From contig JAAALK010000288.1 of assembly GCA_019279435.1 (NCBI GenBank), positions 51,031,742-51,095,741 on the forward strand: DNA of 64,000 bases, read 5' to 3'. The DNA comes from Zizania palustris (taxonomy: Eukaryota > Streptophyta > Magnoliopsida > Poales > Poaceae). The notes under the pieces were generated by a model that did no database searches, was not told the origin of the DNA, and saw only the letters and a program-made list of their open reading frames with translations. The translations under genes and the position numbers were made by a program. Every line of letters starts with the position of its first letter. The stretch's first letter is position 1. Positions 9,835 through 21,507 of the stretch are shown here, in pieces.

Positions 9835-12800
9835 CTACGAGTAGTCTGTGTCTAAGCCTAAGAAAAACCGAGTGCGAGGCCCCAACCCTCGCTTGCCTCT
9901 CCTTCGGCCGGGATCCCCTCGGCTGGACGTAGCCTCGTCAGAGCCCGCTCTCCCTTGACCGCTTCGTCCGGGCTCCAAAGCCCGTAGACCTCGCCTTCCA
10001 CTTTGCAGGTCGCTCCAAGTCAGCGAAGCAGGTGGTGCCGTGTCAAAGGTAGAGAAGTCTAAGGCTTCGTCGCCTGCTAAGGTCGTTCGCGAAGGCAAAA
10101 ACAAAGGACTCTGAGGGGACTCCGTCTTCACAGCGGCTAGCAAATCCTGAGCTACTTCGAAGATGGCTTCGCCACTAGGCCCCCTCGGAAGTTTAAACCG
10201 AGGGGGGCCTTCGGACCTAGCTACTTCGAGGATCGCCCACAACTGTTGAAGCTCTTCGGAGTCCTCGAGTACGTCGAGGTGTACACTCGGAGGCTGAGCC
10301 TGGGCAGGTATAAAGAAACCCCCGCATTCATATTAATAAGCTGATAAAGTCTTTACCAAGCCTGCAGCTAGGTATTACAAAAAGGCCTGAGGAGATCTAC
10401 ACCTTCGGAGGCGGAGGCGTCAAAGTCGAAGGCTTGTCAGGCGCAGCAGGTCCCTTGGATCGGTGGTGTCGAAGGGCCTTCTGGAGGTCAAGGACTGCTT
10501 CGCAGCCTTGCTCCTTCCAAGGCTCCTGCAACCACCGCCAGGCTCCGTGGACATCGGCCGGAGGCGTCACCAAGTGATGACCCCCGAAGGCCACTGGGGT
10601 CACGGAGGTTGCTGCCCGGAGGTGGTCACACCCCTCGTCATAGATCATATGCAACACCCCTTGGCCCGCGACTCGACCGGCCATAAGAGCGAAGCCCTTC
10701 AGCGCTTCCTCCGCCATCGAGGCCACAGTCTTTAAGAAATCGACGCGGTCCCCAATCGGGTCCTGGTCGCCAAAGTCCGGAGCTCGGCACTCGGTCCCTA
10801 TTAACTCAAGGACCTCGGTCAGGTTCTGGGTGGCTTCGCCAAGATTGTCCACGACGAAGCCTTCAAGATACTGAGCCCGTTGGCAGAGTGAAGCATTCTC
10901 CTTCGCCTGCCGGGCCTCGACGTCCTTCGAAGCCTTGAGCTCCGCGCGGAGCTGGCCCATCTCCGAAGTCAAAGCTTCCTTAGCCTTATCAGCTTCAGCC
11001 TTCGCTGCCTCTGCTGCGCCAGCCGAAGCCTCGACCCGCCTTCGTTTCTCGGCTTCCACCGAGACTTCGCGGTGAAGGAACTCCTTCTCCTCCGCGAGGC
11101 GCTCCATCCGCCTGTCCGCAGAAGTCAAAGCTGCTGCGTTCAATGCGAAGGCCTGCCGGAATTCAAGAAATCGTAAATATTAACCAAAGACTAGAGCATG
11201 GTTCGAAGGTTGCAAGGGGCTTCGCTCACCCGCATGAGGACATCGTTCGCACTAACAAAGAGATCCGTGGGGCTCGAGCGGCTAAGTTGGGCCACCAAGT
11301 GCCCCGCCTCCGCAGCAGCACAAGCCTCGCGGAAGCCGTTGATAGCCGCCTCCGTCATGCCCTCCCTCGGCCGGAAGGGGTGGACCACCTCCTCAGCCGC
11401 GGTCGCCTGCACGGGCTTCGGCAAGGTGGGGCTCAAGCCCACCACGTCGACTTCCTCGTCGTTCTGAGGGTCCCCTCTGCTGCGGCCTCCGCTGCCTCCG
11501 TCTTCGGACGAAGAGCTGTCGGACTCCGAGTCGCTGTCGCTACTGCTGCTGCTGTCCGAGATCTCTGTTGGCTTCGCCGCATCGGGCTTTTGCCCGGCTT
11601 CATATGCCGGCTCAGACTCGGTGGGCCTTGCATTATCGTCCTCCTCTGCAGGAAAGCCAAGTCAAGATCCACATAATGAAGAAAAGCATGATTAAAGAGT
11701 TTACCTTCCTCAGAGATATCTTCAAAGGAAGGAGGGGCTATGTGTGCCCTCCAATCCCTTCGCTGCGAAGCTGGCGCATCAGCCTTCGCGCCCGAGGTTG
11801 TTGTCGCCGGAGCATCCACGGCCTTCTTGGTGGCAGGAGTAAGCGCGTCGGCCTCCGCCGCCAAAGGCTTCGCCGCCAGGGGCTTCGCTGCCTTCTTGGG
11901 GGTCGGAGTAGTTGTGGGCTTCGCCGCCACCTCTCCCGGGTTAGAGACTTCGGCCGCCGGAACCCCCGGCCGAGGGCCCGAAGTATCCGGCTCGTCATCA
12001 TCCCCTCTCTTCCTCTTGGCTCCGGTAGACGAGGTAGTCAGGTGGGCGAAGTCCGGCAGAGCGGGGAGCCCCTCGAGGTCGAGCGTGGTCCACACCCTGT
12101 TCTAGCGCTCCCAGGACCCCACCAGCGCGAGGCGCTGGGCCTGCTCCTCGAGGGTCGGAGTCCCGACGACCCGCTCCGCCGCCGCGATAGCTTCCTCTGG
12201 AGCCCTCATTTCGAGGTGGGCTTCATGAAAGATTTAAGTCAGAAGCGAAAATCCATGAAGTATAAAAGGCGAAGAGATTGCGAAGCCTTACAGAAGCGTT
12301 CGAAGGCCAACTCACTGAGTTCCCCTCGACCCGAAGTCTGAAAGAGCCCCTCTGGCCAAGAGCGTGCGAGGGGGCTGAGCCGGAGGGTGATGAAGTCCCT
12401 CATGCTCATCTTCGCCGCCACCCTCCAGGAGCAGCAAGATCCTCGAGTGAAGGATGTCTTCGCTGGTCTTCACCACCCCCTCGCGTCAGTAAGAGATAAG
12501 GGCGTTGGTACTCCGAAGGGGGGACTTCGCGCCGACGGAGGCGTAGAACCACTCCTGATCCCACTTCGAGTACCATTTGTTGTTCACAACCCTCGTCGAG
12601 AAGGCGTCTTGGAACTCCTTCCGGAGCTTGAAGTTGGCGCTGCCGAAGGCCAACACCCTCTTGATGCGGTCCGTCCCCTCCCTCGGCTTCGGCTGGCAGT
12701 TGGCATCATGGAGGGCGACGAAGACATCCGCGCGGCCCTCGCAGCCCTCGGCCGTCATGGCCCACTCAAAGACAGCTAACCTCGCCACTGCGTTGGGTGA

Positions 12801-13181
12801 AAGTTGAGGAAGCTCGAGGTTGTAAGCCTTGAGGACATCGCTCAGCATCCCCACTGCTGGCAGCCCGAGGCCGGCCTCGAAGAAGGCCTCGAACACTACC
12901 ACCTCATCAGCCCGAGGCCTTGGCATGGCCTCCGACTTCTTTGGGACCCGAAACTGGATCTTCGCTGCGATCCTCCATTCGCAGGCCCTCTGGACCGACT
13001 CCTCCGTAGAGATCGAAGCCCTCATCTCCAAAGTCTGCTCGAACTTGTCGGAGGGTGTCCGGAGGTCCCTTGGCCCCAGCCACCGAGGCGCAGGCCTTGC
13101 CGCAACAGCCGCTGCGGCTTGCAGCTGGGCGGAGCTCGAGCTCGGGCCCAAGGCTATGGGCTTCGCTGCATTCTTCGGCAT
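9835..13181 (-). pseudogene. Antisense gene copy 1 (five exons, decayed)
   Basis: The most complete minus-strand copy. From 13181 downward: exon A (MPKNAAKPIALG..., to about 12300), with a stop after TNALISY near 12486 and a frameshift at 12420-12490. Exon B follows (RALEMRAPEEAIAA type, about 12213-11740), then a Ser/Asp-rich exon (about 11650-11240), a coiled-coil exon (about 11155-10403) and a last exon (10299-9835) ending GLDTDYS. Intron positions match those read in copy 5. Exon A contains VVVFEAFFEAGLGLP and LELPQLSPNAVARLAVFE, which resemble the plant 'putative gypsy type transposon' domain (Pfam Transposase_28). The molecular function is unknown. Confidence 0.65.
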
Positions 13182-13322
13182 TCTAGTAGGGCTTCGGCGC
13201 GAAGGGCTAAAGCTGGCGAAGGGCTAAAGGTAGTGGAGCCAGGAAGAAGAGGAGAGCGAAGGCTGTAAAGGAATGAGAAGGAAACAAATGAGAGCATGCC
13301 GAAGCCGCACGTGGTGAATCCC

Positions 13323-13330
13323 TATTTATA
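13323..13330 (-). promoter_or_regulatory. TATA box of antisense gene copy 1
   Basis: TATAAATA on the minus strand within CGCGCCTATAAATAGG, about 145 bases before the ATG at 13181. A CACGTG G-box follows it at about 13311-13316. The same box-to-ATG spacing is found in copies 2 and 5, so the gene seems to carry its own promoter independent of the LTR. Confidence 0.6.
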
Positions 13331-13412
13331 GGCGCGGTAAGAATTCCAACAGTCGTGGGCCGAACCCACTGCCGAGTGGGCCTCCAGCGAAGGTGAAGCG
13401 GCCCAGCGCAGG

Positions 13413-14490
13413 TGTTGGGGGAATATATTTCCCTGTACAGGGGCCAAATGACGTCAGCCTCAGGCAGCCTTCGGCCCAGAGCCCAATGCTGTCGAGGACC
13501 ATTTCCGCTACAAGAAGCTGTTCCCAGACCTCAAGCCCAGCTCGGAGGCCGCCCTCTGGAGCCCAGTCCGGAGGTCGCCCTCCGGGAGCCAAGTTCGGAG
13601 GCCGCCCTCCGGGAGCCCAGTCCGGAGGCCGCCCTCCGGAGCCAAGTTCGGAGGCCGCCCTCCGGTAGCCCAGTCCGGAGGCTGCCCTCCGGAGCCAAGT
13701 TCGGAGGCCGCCCTCCGGGAGCCCAGTCCGGAGGCCACCCTCCGGAGCCAAGTCCGAAGGCCGCCCTCCGGGAGCCCAGCTCGTAGGCCACCCTTCGGGA
13801 GCCAAGTTCGGAGGCCGCCCTCTGGAGCCATGTTTGGAGGCCGCCCTCCGGGAGCCCAGCCCAGAGGCCACCCTCCGGAGCCAAGTCCGAAGGCCGCCCT
13901 CCGGGAGCCCAGTCCGGAGGCCGCCCTCCGGAGCCAAGTTCGAAGGCCGCCCTCCAGGAGCCCAGTCCGAAGGCCACCCTCCGGAGCCAAGTTCGGAGGC
14001 CGCCCTCCGGAGCATGCTTCGAAGCCCCCCTCCGGGGTACACTTCGAAGCCTTCCCCCCAGCCTCCGCCTTCGGTGTGTATTTTAGCTGGTCAAAGCCTG
14101 GCATAGCCTGACACGTCTGTAAAGCTATAAAGTTGTCTGGTACTTTTGTACAGTAGCTAGCTCCCTTTCCCTGTCTACCCCTATAAGCCTAGGGGCTTGT
14201 AGAGGGTATCTTGGTCTTTTTCCTTAAGGCCTGCATGCCTATAAATGCAGGGCCAAGCCCTTGTAGCAGGACACACACTCGAGGGGGCCAAGAGACCCTG
14301 GAATTATTACTCCATACTAGGGCACACCATGCCAAATCCACCACAACTGGACGTAGGGTTATTATCTCCCAGGAGAGGCCCGAACTAGTATAAACCTCTT
14401 TCTCCCTCTGTTAGAGTCCTTCAAGGCTCATTCTTCACATCACACTCTACCACGCAAAAACCTGCTGGAACTAACGCAATTATTCCAACA
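13413..14490 (+). repeat. LTR, subfamily 2, plus orientation, 1078 bp
   Basis: TGTTGGGGGAATATATTTCC at 13413 to ...ATTCCAACA at 14490, followed by the primer-binding site TTGGCGCCGTCCGTGG. About 13530-14035 is an array of a 27 bp unit (ccaagttcggaggccgccctccggg / cccagtccggaggccgccctccgg) that stays open in several frames on both strands. It differs from the 7491 LTR in this array, so the two are not a normal LTR pair. Confidence 0.8.
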
Positions 14491-14520
14491 GTTGGCGCCG
14501 TCCGTGGTGATCGAACCCAC

Positions 14521-15219
14521 GACAACTTTACAGCTTTACAGACGTGTCAGGCTATGCCAGGCTTTGACCAGCTAAAAGACACACCGAAGGCGGAGGCTGG
14601 GGGGAAGGCTTCGAAGTGTACCCCGGAGGGGGGCTTCGAAGCATGCTCCAGAGGGCGGCCTCTGAACTTGGCTCCGGAGGGTGGCCTCCGGACTGGGCTC
14701 CCAGAGGGCGGCCTCCGAACTTGGCTCCGGAGGGCGGCCTCCGGACTGGGCTCCCGGAGGGGGGCCTTCGGACTTGGCTCCGAAGGGTGGCCTCCGGGCT
14801 GGGCTCCTGGAGGGCGGCCTCCGAACTTGGCTCCGGAGGGCGGCCTCCGGACTGGGCTCCCAGAGGGCGGCCTCCGAACTTGGCTCCCGGAGGGTGGCCT
14901 CCGAGCTGGGCTCCCGGAGGGCGGCCTTCGTACTTGGCTCTGGAGGGTGGCCTCCGGACTAGGCTCCCGGAGGGCAGCCTCCGAACATGTCTCCGGAGGG
15001 CGGCCTCCGGACTGGGCTCCCGGAGGGCGGCCTCCGAACTTGGCTCCCGGAGGGCGACCTCCGGACTGGGCTCCGGAGGGCGGCCTCCGAGCTAGGCTTG
15101 AGGTCTGGGAACAACTTCTTGTAGCGGAAACGGGCCTCGACAGCGTTGGGCTCTGGGCCGAAGGCTGCTTGAGGCTGACGTCATTTGGCCCCTGTACAGG
15201 GAAATATATTCCCCCAACA
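14521..15219 (-). repeat. LTR, subfamily 2, minus orientation, truncated
   Basis: Inverted copy of the preceding LTR, lacking the last ~370 bases. It starts inside 'gacaactttacagctttacag' right after 30 bases of leader (14491-14520) and ends CCCCCAACA at 15219. The 27 bp array is present in reverse complement (about 14650-15090). With 13413-14140 it forms a ~700 bp inverted repeat with a ~380 bp loop. Confidence 0.8.
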
Positions 15220-15663
15220 GTAGCCCCTCGCGAGTAGGCCTTCGGGACGAAGGGGTGCGCGCGCCCTTAGGACAAATGACCTGCAAAATACAACCTCGGA
15301 TAAAACATGCCTTCGGAGCTTGGACCGTAGTTGACTTCGAAAGCTGCAGGAAATAAATGCCTGCGCTAGCTTGTCAAAATGACCTCGGGGAGCCCGAACG
15401 GCTCCGCAACGGTCAGAAAAAAATTACCGTTACCTGCTCTGGGCCGCTTCGCTTTCGCTGGGGGCCCACCTGGCGGTGGGTTCGGCCCACGACGGTTGGA
15501 ATTCTTACCGCGCCTATAAATAGGGGCTTACCGCGTGCGGCTTCGGCACATTCTCATTCGCTTCCTTCTCGTTGCCTTGCAACCTTCACTCTCTTCTTCT
15601 TCTTAGCTTCGCAAGCTTCCGACCTTCGCTAATTTTAGCCCCTCGTGGCGAAGTCCCACCAAC
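15220..15663 (+). promoter_or_regulatory. Promoter and leader of antisense gene copy 2
   Basis: The TATA box is TATAAATA at 15515-15522 (CGCGCCTATAAATAGGG). A pyrimidine-rich leader (cttctcttcttcttcttagc) follows, with the ATG at 15664. About 215 bases between the LTR and the promoter (15223-15438) are absent from copy 1, where the LTR abuts the promoter region directly. No gene lies in this stretch. Confidence 0.55.
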
Positions 15664-17148
15664 ATGCCGAAGAAGGCGGTGGCGAAGCCTCTGGCCTTGG
15701 GCTCGAGCTCGGGCTCCGCCCAGGTGCAGGCAGCGGCGGCTGCGGCAGCGAAGACTGCGCCTAGGCGGCTGGGGCCGAGGGACCTTCGGACGCCGTCCGA
15801 CAAGTTTGAGCAGACCTTGGAGATGAGGGCCTCGATCTCCATGGAGGATTCGGTCCGGAGGGCCTGCGAAGGGAGGATCGCGGCGAAGATCCAGCTTCGG
15901 GTCCCAGAGAAGTCGGAGGCTGAGCCGAGGCCTCGTGCTGACGAGGTGGTGGTGTTCGAGGCCTTCTTCGAAGCCGGCCTCGGACTGCCTGCAGTGGGGA
16001 TGCTGAGCGAAGTCCTCAAGGCTTACAACCTCGAGCTCCCTCAGCTTTCGCCCAACGCAGTGGCGAGGTTAGCTGTCTTCGAGTGTGCCATGAGGGCCGA
16101 GGGCTGCGAGGGCCGCGCGGATGTCTTCGTCGCCCTCCATGACGCCAACTGCCAACCGAAGCCGAGGGAGGGGACAGACCGCGTCAAGAGGGTGCTGGCC
16201 TTTGGCAGCGCCAACTTCCATCTCCGGAAGGAGTACCAAGACGCCTTCCCGCCGAGGGCCGTAAACAACAAGTGGTACTCGAGGTGGGACCAAGAGTGGT
16301 TTTACGCTTCCGTCGGCGCGAACTCCCCCCTTCGGAGTACCAACGCCCACATCTTGTACCAGTGCGAAGGGGTGGTGAAGACCAGCGAAGACATCCTTTG
16401 CTCGAGGATCTTGCTGCTCCGGAGAGTGGCGGCGAAGATGAGTATGAGGGACCTCGCGGAGGAGTTCATCACCCTCCGGCTCAGTCCCCTCGCGCGCTCC
16501 TGGCCGGAAGGGCTCTTTCAGGCTTCGGGTCGAGGTGAACTTAGCGAGTTGGCCTTCGACCACTTCTGTAAGGCTTCACAATCTCTTTGCTTTTAATACT
16601 TCGTAGATTTTCACTTCTAACTCAAACTTTTCATGAAGCCGACCTCGAAATGAGGACCCCGGAGGAGGCCATCGCGGCGGCGGATCGAGTCGTCGGGACT
16701 CCGACCCCCGAGGAGCAGACCCAGCGCCTTGCACTGGTGGGGTCCTGGGAGCGCTGGAACAGAGTATGGACCGTGCTCAACCTCGGAGGGCTCCCTGCTC
16801 TGCTAGACTTCGCCCACCTGACTACCTCGTCGGCCGGAGCCAAGAGGAAGAGGGGGGATGAGGACGAACCGGATGCTTCGGGACCTCGGCCGGAGGTCCC
16901 CGCGGCCGAAGTTTCTAACTCGGGGGAGGTTGCGGAGAAGCGCGCAACTACTCCGACCTCCAAGAAGGCAGCGAAGCCCCTGGCGGCGAGGCATTCGGCG
17001 GCGGAGGCCGACGCGCACACTCCGGCAGCCAAGGAGGCCACGGATGCCCCGGCGGAACCAACTTCGGGCGCGGAGGTGGATGCGCCGGCTTCGCAGCGAA
17101 GGAGCTGGAGGGCACACTTAGCCCCATCTGCCTTCCAAGAAATCTCGA
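15664..17148 (+). pseudogene. Antisense gene copy 2: intact exon A, exon B, then broken off
   Basis: Exon A (15664-16567) is open for 301 codons. It has a basic Ala-rich start (MPKKAVAKPLALGSSSGSAQ), a conserved block LRTPSDKFEQTLEMRASI and VVVFEAFFEAGLGLPAVGM, then LELPQLSPNAVARLAVFE, WYSRWDQEWFYASVG and EEFITLRLSPLARSWPEG. An intron with GT at 16568 and AG at 16638 (71 bp) joins it in frame to exon B (16639 on: DLEMRTPEEAIAAADRV, then KRKRGDEDEPDASG and an Ala/Pro-rich tail). The copy stops abruptly at about 17148, where sequence from the opposite strand of exon A begins. Exon A resembles the Transposase_28 'putative gypsy type transposon' family. The function is unknown. Confidence 0.65.
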
Positions 17149-17400
17149 GCGAAGGATGTCTTCGCTGGTCTTCACCACCCCTTCGCACAGGTACAAGATG
17201 TGGGCGTTGGTACTCCAAAGGGGGAGTTCGCGCCAACGGAGGCGTAGAACCACTATTGGTCCCACCTCGAGTACCACTTGTTGTTTACGGCCCTCGCCGG
17301 GAAGGCATCTTGGTACTCCTTCCGGAGCTGGAAGTTGGCGCTGCCGAAGGCCAGCGCCCTCTTGACGCGGTCTGTCCCCTCCCTCTGCTTCGGTTGGCAG
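17149..17400 (-). pseudogene. Inverted fragment of exon A
   Basis: On the minus strand this is the part of exon A equivalent to about 16155-16405 of copy 2 (TDRVKRALAFGSANF, AVNNKWYSRWDQ). It is joined on its left to exon B of copy 2 and on its right to a primer-binding site. The right junction shares CAGTTGGCG with both partners. Confidence 0.7.
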
Positions 17401-20400
17401 TTGGCGCCGTCCGTGGGGGCTTAGTCCTAGAAGCTAAGTTCTCTACCACTGTCTGCAACCCGAAGTACGCCTGAGAGGGGAGCTTCGAAGCTTTCTTGCT
17501 TCGCGCACCCTCCGGCAAGGGGCTTCGGGTGCAGCTCGAAGGCCACCTTCGCCTTCCTCCATCCTTCACATACCGGAGCTCACTCTCTGGCAAGGGGCTT
17601 CGCTCCACTTTTCGAAGGCTGTCAAAGCCCCAAGGGCTACAAGCCGAAGCCCTGCTTCGCCTTCCTCCATCCTTCACATACCGGAGCTCACTCTTCGGCA
17701 AGGGGCTCTGCTCCATGTTTCGAAGGCTATCAAAGCCCCAAGGGCTACAAGGTATGTACGGCCCGAAGCCTTACTTCGATGCACCAATCTGCGATTACAT
17801 TAATATAAATTCGAAGCCCTGCTTCGCCTTAAAGCCGAAGCCCTGCTTTGCCTTAAAGCCGAAGCCCTGCTTCGCCTTTGAATGCAAACTTTTGCTCCAT
17901 CTTATTGAAAAACCGAAGCCATGCTTCGCCTTATCAAAAACCGAAGCCACGCTTCGCCTTGTTAAAAACCTGAAGCCTCGCTTCACTTTGTTTAAAATAC
18001 GAAGCCTTGCTTCGCTTTATAAAATCCGGAGTACCCCTCCAAAGGCTACACAGTGCCTCTGGGCCCGTAGCCGTGGGCTAAAAGACTCCGGGCCAGTGGC
18101 CCGATGCGTCCAAGGACTCCGGGGCACTGGCCCAATGCGTCCAGGGATTCCGGGCTCCGCACCCGAAGCATCCCAGGGATTCCGGGTTCCGCACCCGAAG
18201 CATCCCAGGGTCGAAGGTGACCCAGAGTCGAAGGTGGCTCAGAGTCGAAGGTGGCTCGCATTATCACAGGTTCGGTGAATCCACACCAAATATCCTTCGC
18301 ATTACAGGACCAAGTTCCGAAGCCTTGCTTCATTATCCAGGCAGGCTCCGAAGCCTTGCTTCGCGTGTAATATAATATGCGCCCAAGCGTCTCGAAGTCA
18401 TACTTCGCTAAAATCTAAGTGCGTTCCAGAGCCTCGCTCACGCACAGCATCCAAACTCCAGCATGCCGAAGCATGCTTCGCTTAAATTGGTTATGCTGAA
18501 GCCTTGCTTCGCACCAACTTAAAGCGCTCGGAGCCTAAAAGAGGCCCTAGCTCAATAAGATTCCAAGCAGCCGAAGCCCTGCTTCGCACCAAGTTGACGC
18601 GTTCGGAGCCCAAAAGAGGCCTTCGCTCAATGAGTTTCAAGCATCCGAAGCCGCCAAAAGGCGCACCCCTTCGCATTTTTTATTTATTCCTGCACCAGCA
18701 AACGGCTAAGTCCCTAGCTGCCACGAGCAAGGGGGGAAGCATGTATGCGAGGTGTGTGAATGTAATACGCAGTACGAGCGTGGCAAGCTAAACGTTCGAA
18801 GCCAAACAATGCGAAGCATACAGACGAAGTATGCAAATACAATAAACTTCATTCATTGAATGATAATTGAGGAGAAGTATGTTACAAATATACTTCGAAA
18901 GCAAAACTATGTATAGTCTGTATCTAAACCTAAGAAGAACCGTGTGCGAGGCCCCAACCCTAGCTTGCCTCTCTTTCGGCCAAGGCCCCCTCGACTGGAC
19001 GAAGCCTCGTCGGAGCCCGCTCTCCCATGTCCGGCTCGCCCAGGCTCCGAAGCCCGTGGAACTCGTCTTCCACTTTGCAGGTCGCTCCAAGTTAGCGAAA
19101 CAGGCGGTGCCGTATCGAAGGCAGAGAAGTCTAATGCTTCGTCACCCGCTAAGGTCGTCCGCGAAGATAGAAACAAAGAACCCGGAAGGTACTCCATCTT
19201 CACAGTGGCTAGCAAATCCTGAGCTACTTCGGAGATGGCTTCGCCGTTAGGCCCCCTCGGAAGCTTAAACCGAGGGGGACCTTCGGACCTAGCTACTTCG
19301 AGGACTGCCCACAACTGTCGAAGGTCTTCGGAGTCCTCGAGCACTTCGAGGTCTACACTCGGAGGATGAGCCTGGGCAGGTATAAAGAACCCCCGCATTC
19401 ATATTAATAAGCTGATAGAATTTTTACAAGCATGCAGCTAAGTATTACAAAAGGCCTAAGGAGATCTACACCTTCGGAGGCGGAGGCGTCGAAGTCGAAG
19501 GCTGATCAGGCGCAGCAGGCGCTTTGGATCGGCGGTGTCGAAGGGCCTTCTGGAGGTTGAGGACTGCTTCGCAGCCTTGCTCCTTCCAGTGTTCCTGCAG
19601 CCGCCGCCAGGCTCCGCGAACTTCGGCCAGAGGCGTCACCAAGTGCGGACCCCCGAAGGCCACTGGGGTCACGGAGGTTGCCGCCCGAAGGTGGTCACAC
19701 CCCGCATCATGGAGCATCGGCAATACCCCTTGGCCCGCGACTCGACCGGCCATAAGGGCGAAGCCCGTCAGCGCTTCCTGCGCTATCGAAGTTGCAGTCT
19801 TCAAGAAGTCGGCGCGGTCCCCAATCGGGTCCTGATCGCCAAAGTCCGGAGCCCGGCACTCGGTCCCTATTTTCTCAAGGACCTCGGTCAGGCTCTGGGT
19901 GGCTTCGCCAACATTGGCCACGACGAAGCTCTCAAGATCCTGAGCCCGTTGGCGGAGCTCCACGTTCTCCTTCGCCTGTCGGGCCTCGACATCCTTCGAA
20001 GCCTGGAGCTCCGCGCGGAGCCGAGCCGTCTCCGAGGCCAAGGCTTCCTTAGCTTCCTTCGCCTCAGCAGCCGAAGCCTTGGCCCGCCTCCGTTTCTCGG
20101 CTTCCTCCGAGACCTCGCGGCGAAGGGCCTCCTTCTCCTCTGCGAGGCGCTCCATCCGCCTGTCGGCAGCAGTCGAAGCTGCTGCGTTCAGTGCAAAGGC
20201 CTGCAGAAATTCAAGAAATCATAAGTATTAACCAAGGGCTAAAGTATAGTTCGAGGCTGCAAGGGGCTTCGCTCACCCGCATGACGACTTCGTTCGAGCT
20301 GACGAAGAGATCCGTGGGGTCCAGGTGGCTAAGTTGTGCCACCAAATCCCCCCTCCACAGAAGCACAAGCCTCGCGGAAACCGTGGATCGCCGCCGCCGT

Positions 20401-21480
20401 CACGCCCTCCCTCGGCTTGAAAGGGTGAACCACGGCCACGGTCGCCTCCGCGGGCTTCGGCGAGGCGGGGCTCAAGCCCACCACGTCCACAGCTTCTTCG
20501 CCTCAAGGGACCTCGCGGCCTCCGCTGCCTTCGTCGTCGGACGAAGTACTCTCGGACTCCTAATCGCTGTCGCTGCTACTGCTGCTGCCGCTGCTGCTCG
20601 AAGCTTCCGTGGGCTTCGCCTCGGCAGGCTTCGATCCACCTTCGCCTACCGGCTTCGCCACAGTGGGCCTCGCATCATCTTCGTCCTCTGCAGGGAGCCA
20701 AGTCAAAATCCGCATATTGAAGAGAAGCATGCAAAAGAAAAAAGGGGTTTACCATCGTCGGAGATTTCTTGGAAGGCAGATGGGGCTAAGTGTGCCCTCC
20801 AGCTCCTTCGCTGTGAAGCCGGCGCATCCACCTCCGCGCCCGAAGTTGGTTCCGCCGGGGCATCCGTGGCCTCCTTGGCGGCCGGAGTGTGCGCGCCGGC
20901 CTCCGCCGCCGAAGGCCTCGCCGCTAGGGGCTTCGCTGCCTTCTTGGAGGTCGGAGTAGTTGCGGGCTTCTCCGCAACCTCCCCCGAGTTAGAAACTTCG
21001 GCCGCAGGGACCTCCGGCCGAGGTCCCGAAGCATCCGGTTCGTCCTCGTCCCCCTCTTCCTCTTGGCTCCGGCCGACGAGGTAGTCAGGTGGGCGAAGTC
21101 TGGCAGAGCAGGGAGCCCTCCGAGGTCGAGCGCGGTCCATACTCTGTTCCAGCGCTCCCAGGACCCCACCAGTGCAAGGCGCTGGGTCTGCTCCTCGGGG
21201 GTCGGTGTCCCGACGACTCGATCCGCCACCGCGATGGCCTCCTCTGGGGTCCTCATTTCAAGGTCGGCTTCATGAAAAGTTTGAGTTAGAAGTGAAAATC
21301 TATGAAGTATTAAAAGCAAAGAGATTGCGAAGCCTTACAGAAACGGTCGAAGGCCAACTCGCTAAGTTCACCTCGACCCGAAGCCTGAAAGATCCCTTCC
21401 GGCCAGGAGCGTGCGAGGGGACTGAGCCGGAGGGTGATGAACTCCTCCGCGAGGTCCCTCATACTCATCTTCGCCGCCAC
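17401..21480 (+). mobile_element. Tandem internal segment 1 (primer-binding site to exon A)
   Basis: Starts directly with TTGGCGCCGTCCGTGGGGG without an LTR. It then has the palindromic spacer (17419-18906) and antisense gene copy 3 (18907-21507, minus). It ends where exon A sequence passes into LTR repeats near 21480. It is the same segment type as 21745-25318, so the two form a head-to-tail pair. Confidence 0.65.
17419..18906. repeat. Palindromic spacer of tandem segment 1
   Basis: No gene. CGAAGCC..GCTTCGCC units are dense at about 17640-18030 and 18310-18620. A ~105 bp block ('ccttcgccttcctccatccttcacataccggagctcac...') is duplicated at about 17545 and 17655. Open frames here only encode the repeat (KPKPCFALK) and are not genes. 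Confidence 0.6.
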
Positions 21481-21507
21481 CCTCCGGGAGCCCAGTCCGG
21501 AGGCCAC
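18907..21507 (-). pseudogene. Antisense gene copy 3, 5'-truncated
   Basis: Minus strand: the C-terminal part of exon A (21507-21310, MSMRDLAEEFITLRLSPL), exon B (about 21240-20765), a Ser/Asp-rich exon (about 20700-20275), a coiled-coil exon (open 20155-19466, MERLAEEKEALRREVSEEAEKRRR) and a last exon (to 18907, ending FFLGLDTDYT instead of TDYS). The coiled-coil and last exons are free of stops. The Ser/Asp exon has a stop (near 20558). The promoter and most of exon A are missing, replaced by LTR repeats at 21481. Confidence 0.65.

Noticed and set aside
10463..10735. Plus-strand frames opposite the antisense gene (also 11143-11676, 19535-20224, 23846-24517)
   Set aside because: Mirror frames of the GC-rich coiled-coil exons. 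The minus-strand frames carry the conserved content and splice sites.
13326..14104. Long overlapping open frames on both strands with GGLRTGLPEGGLRTWL-type repeats
   Set aside because: They come from the 27 bp GC-rich LTR array, which lacks stops in several frames. No start context or conserved domain was seen, and the same thing happens in the inverted LTRs at 14554-15237 and 29744-30664.
17495..18278. Open frame with KPKPCFALKPKPCFALK repeats
   Set aside because: Translation of the palindromic CGAAGCC spacer. Not conserved in frame between copies.
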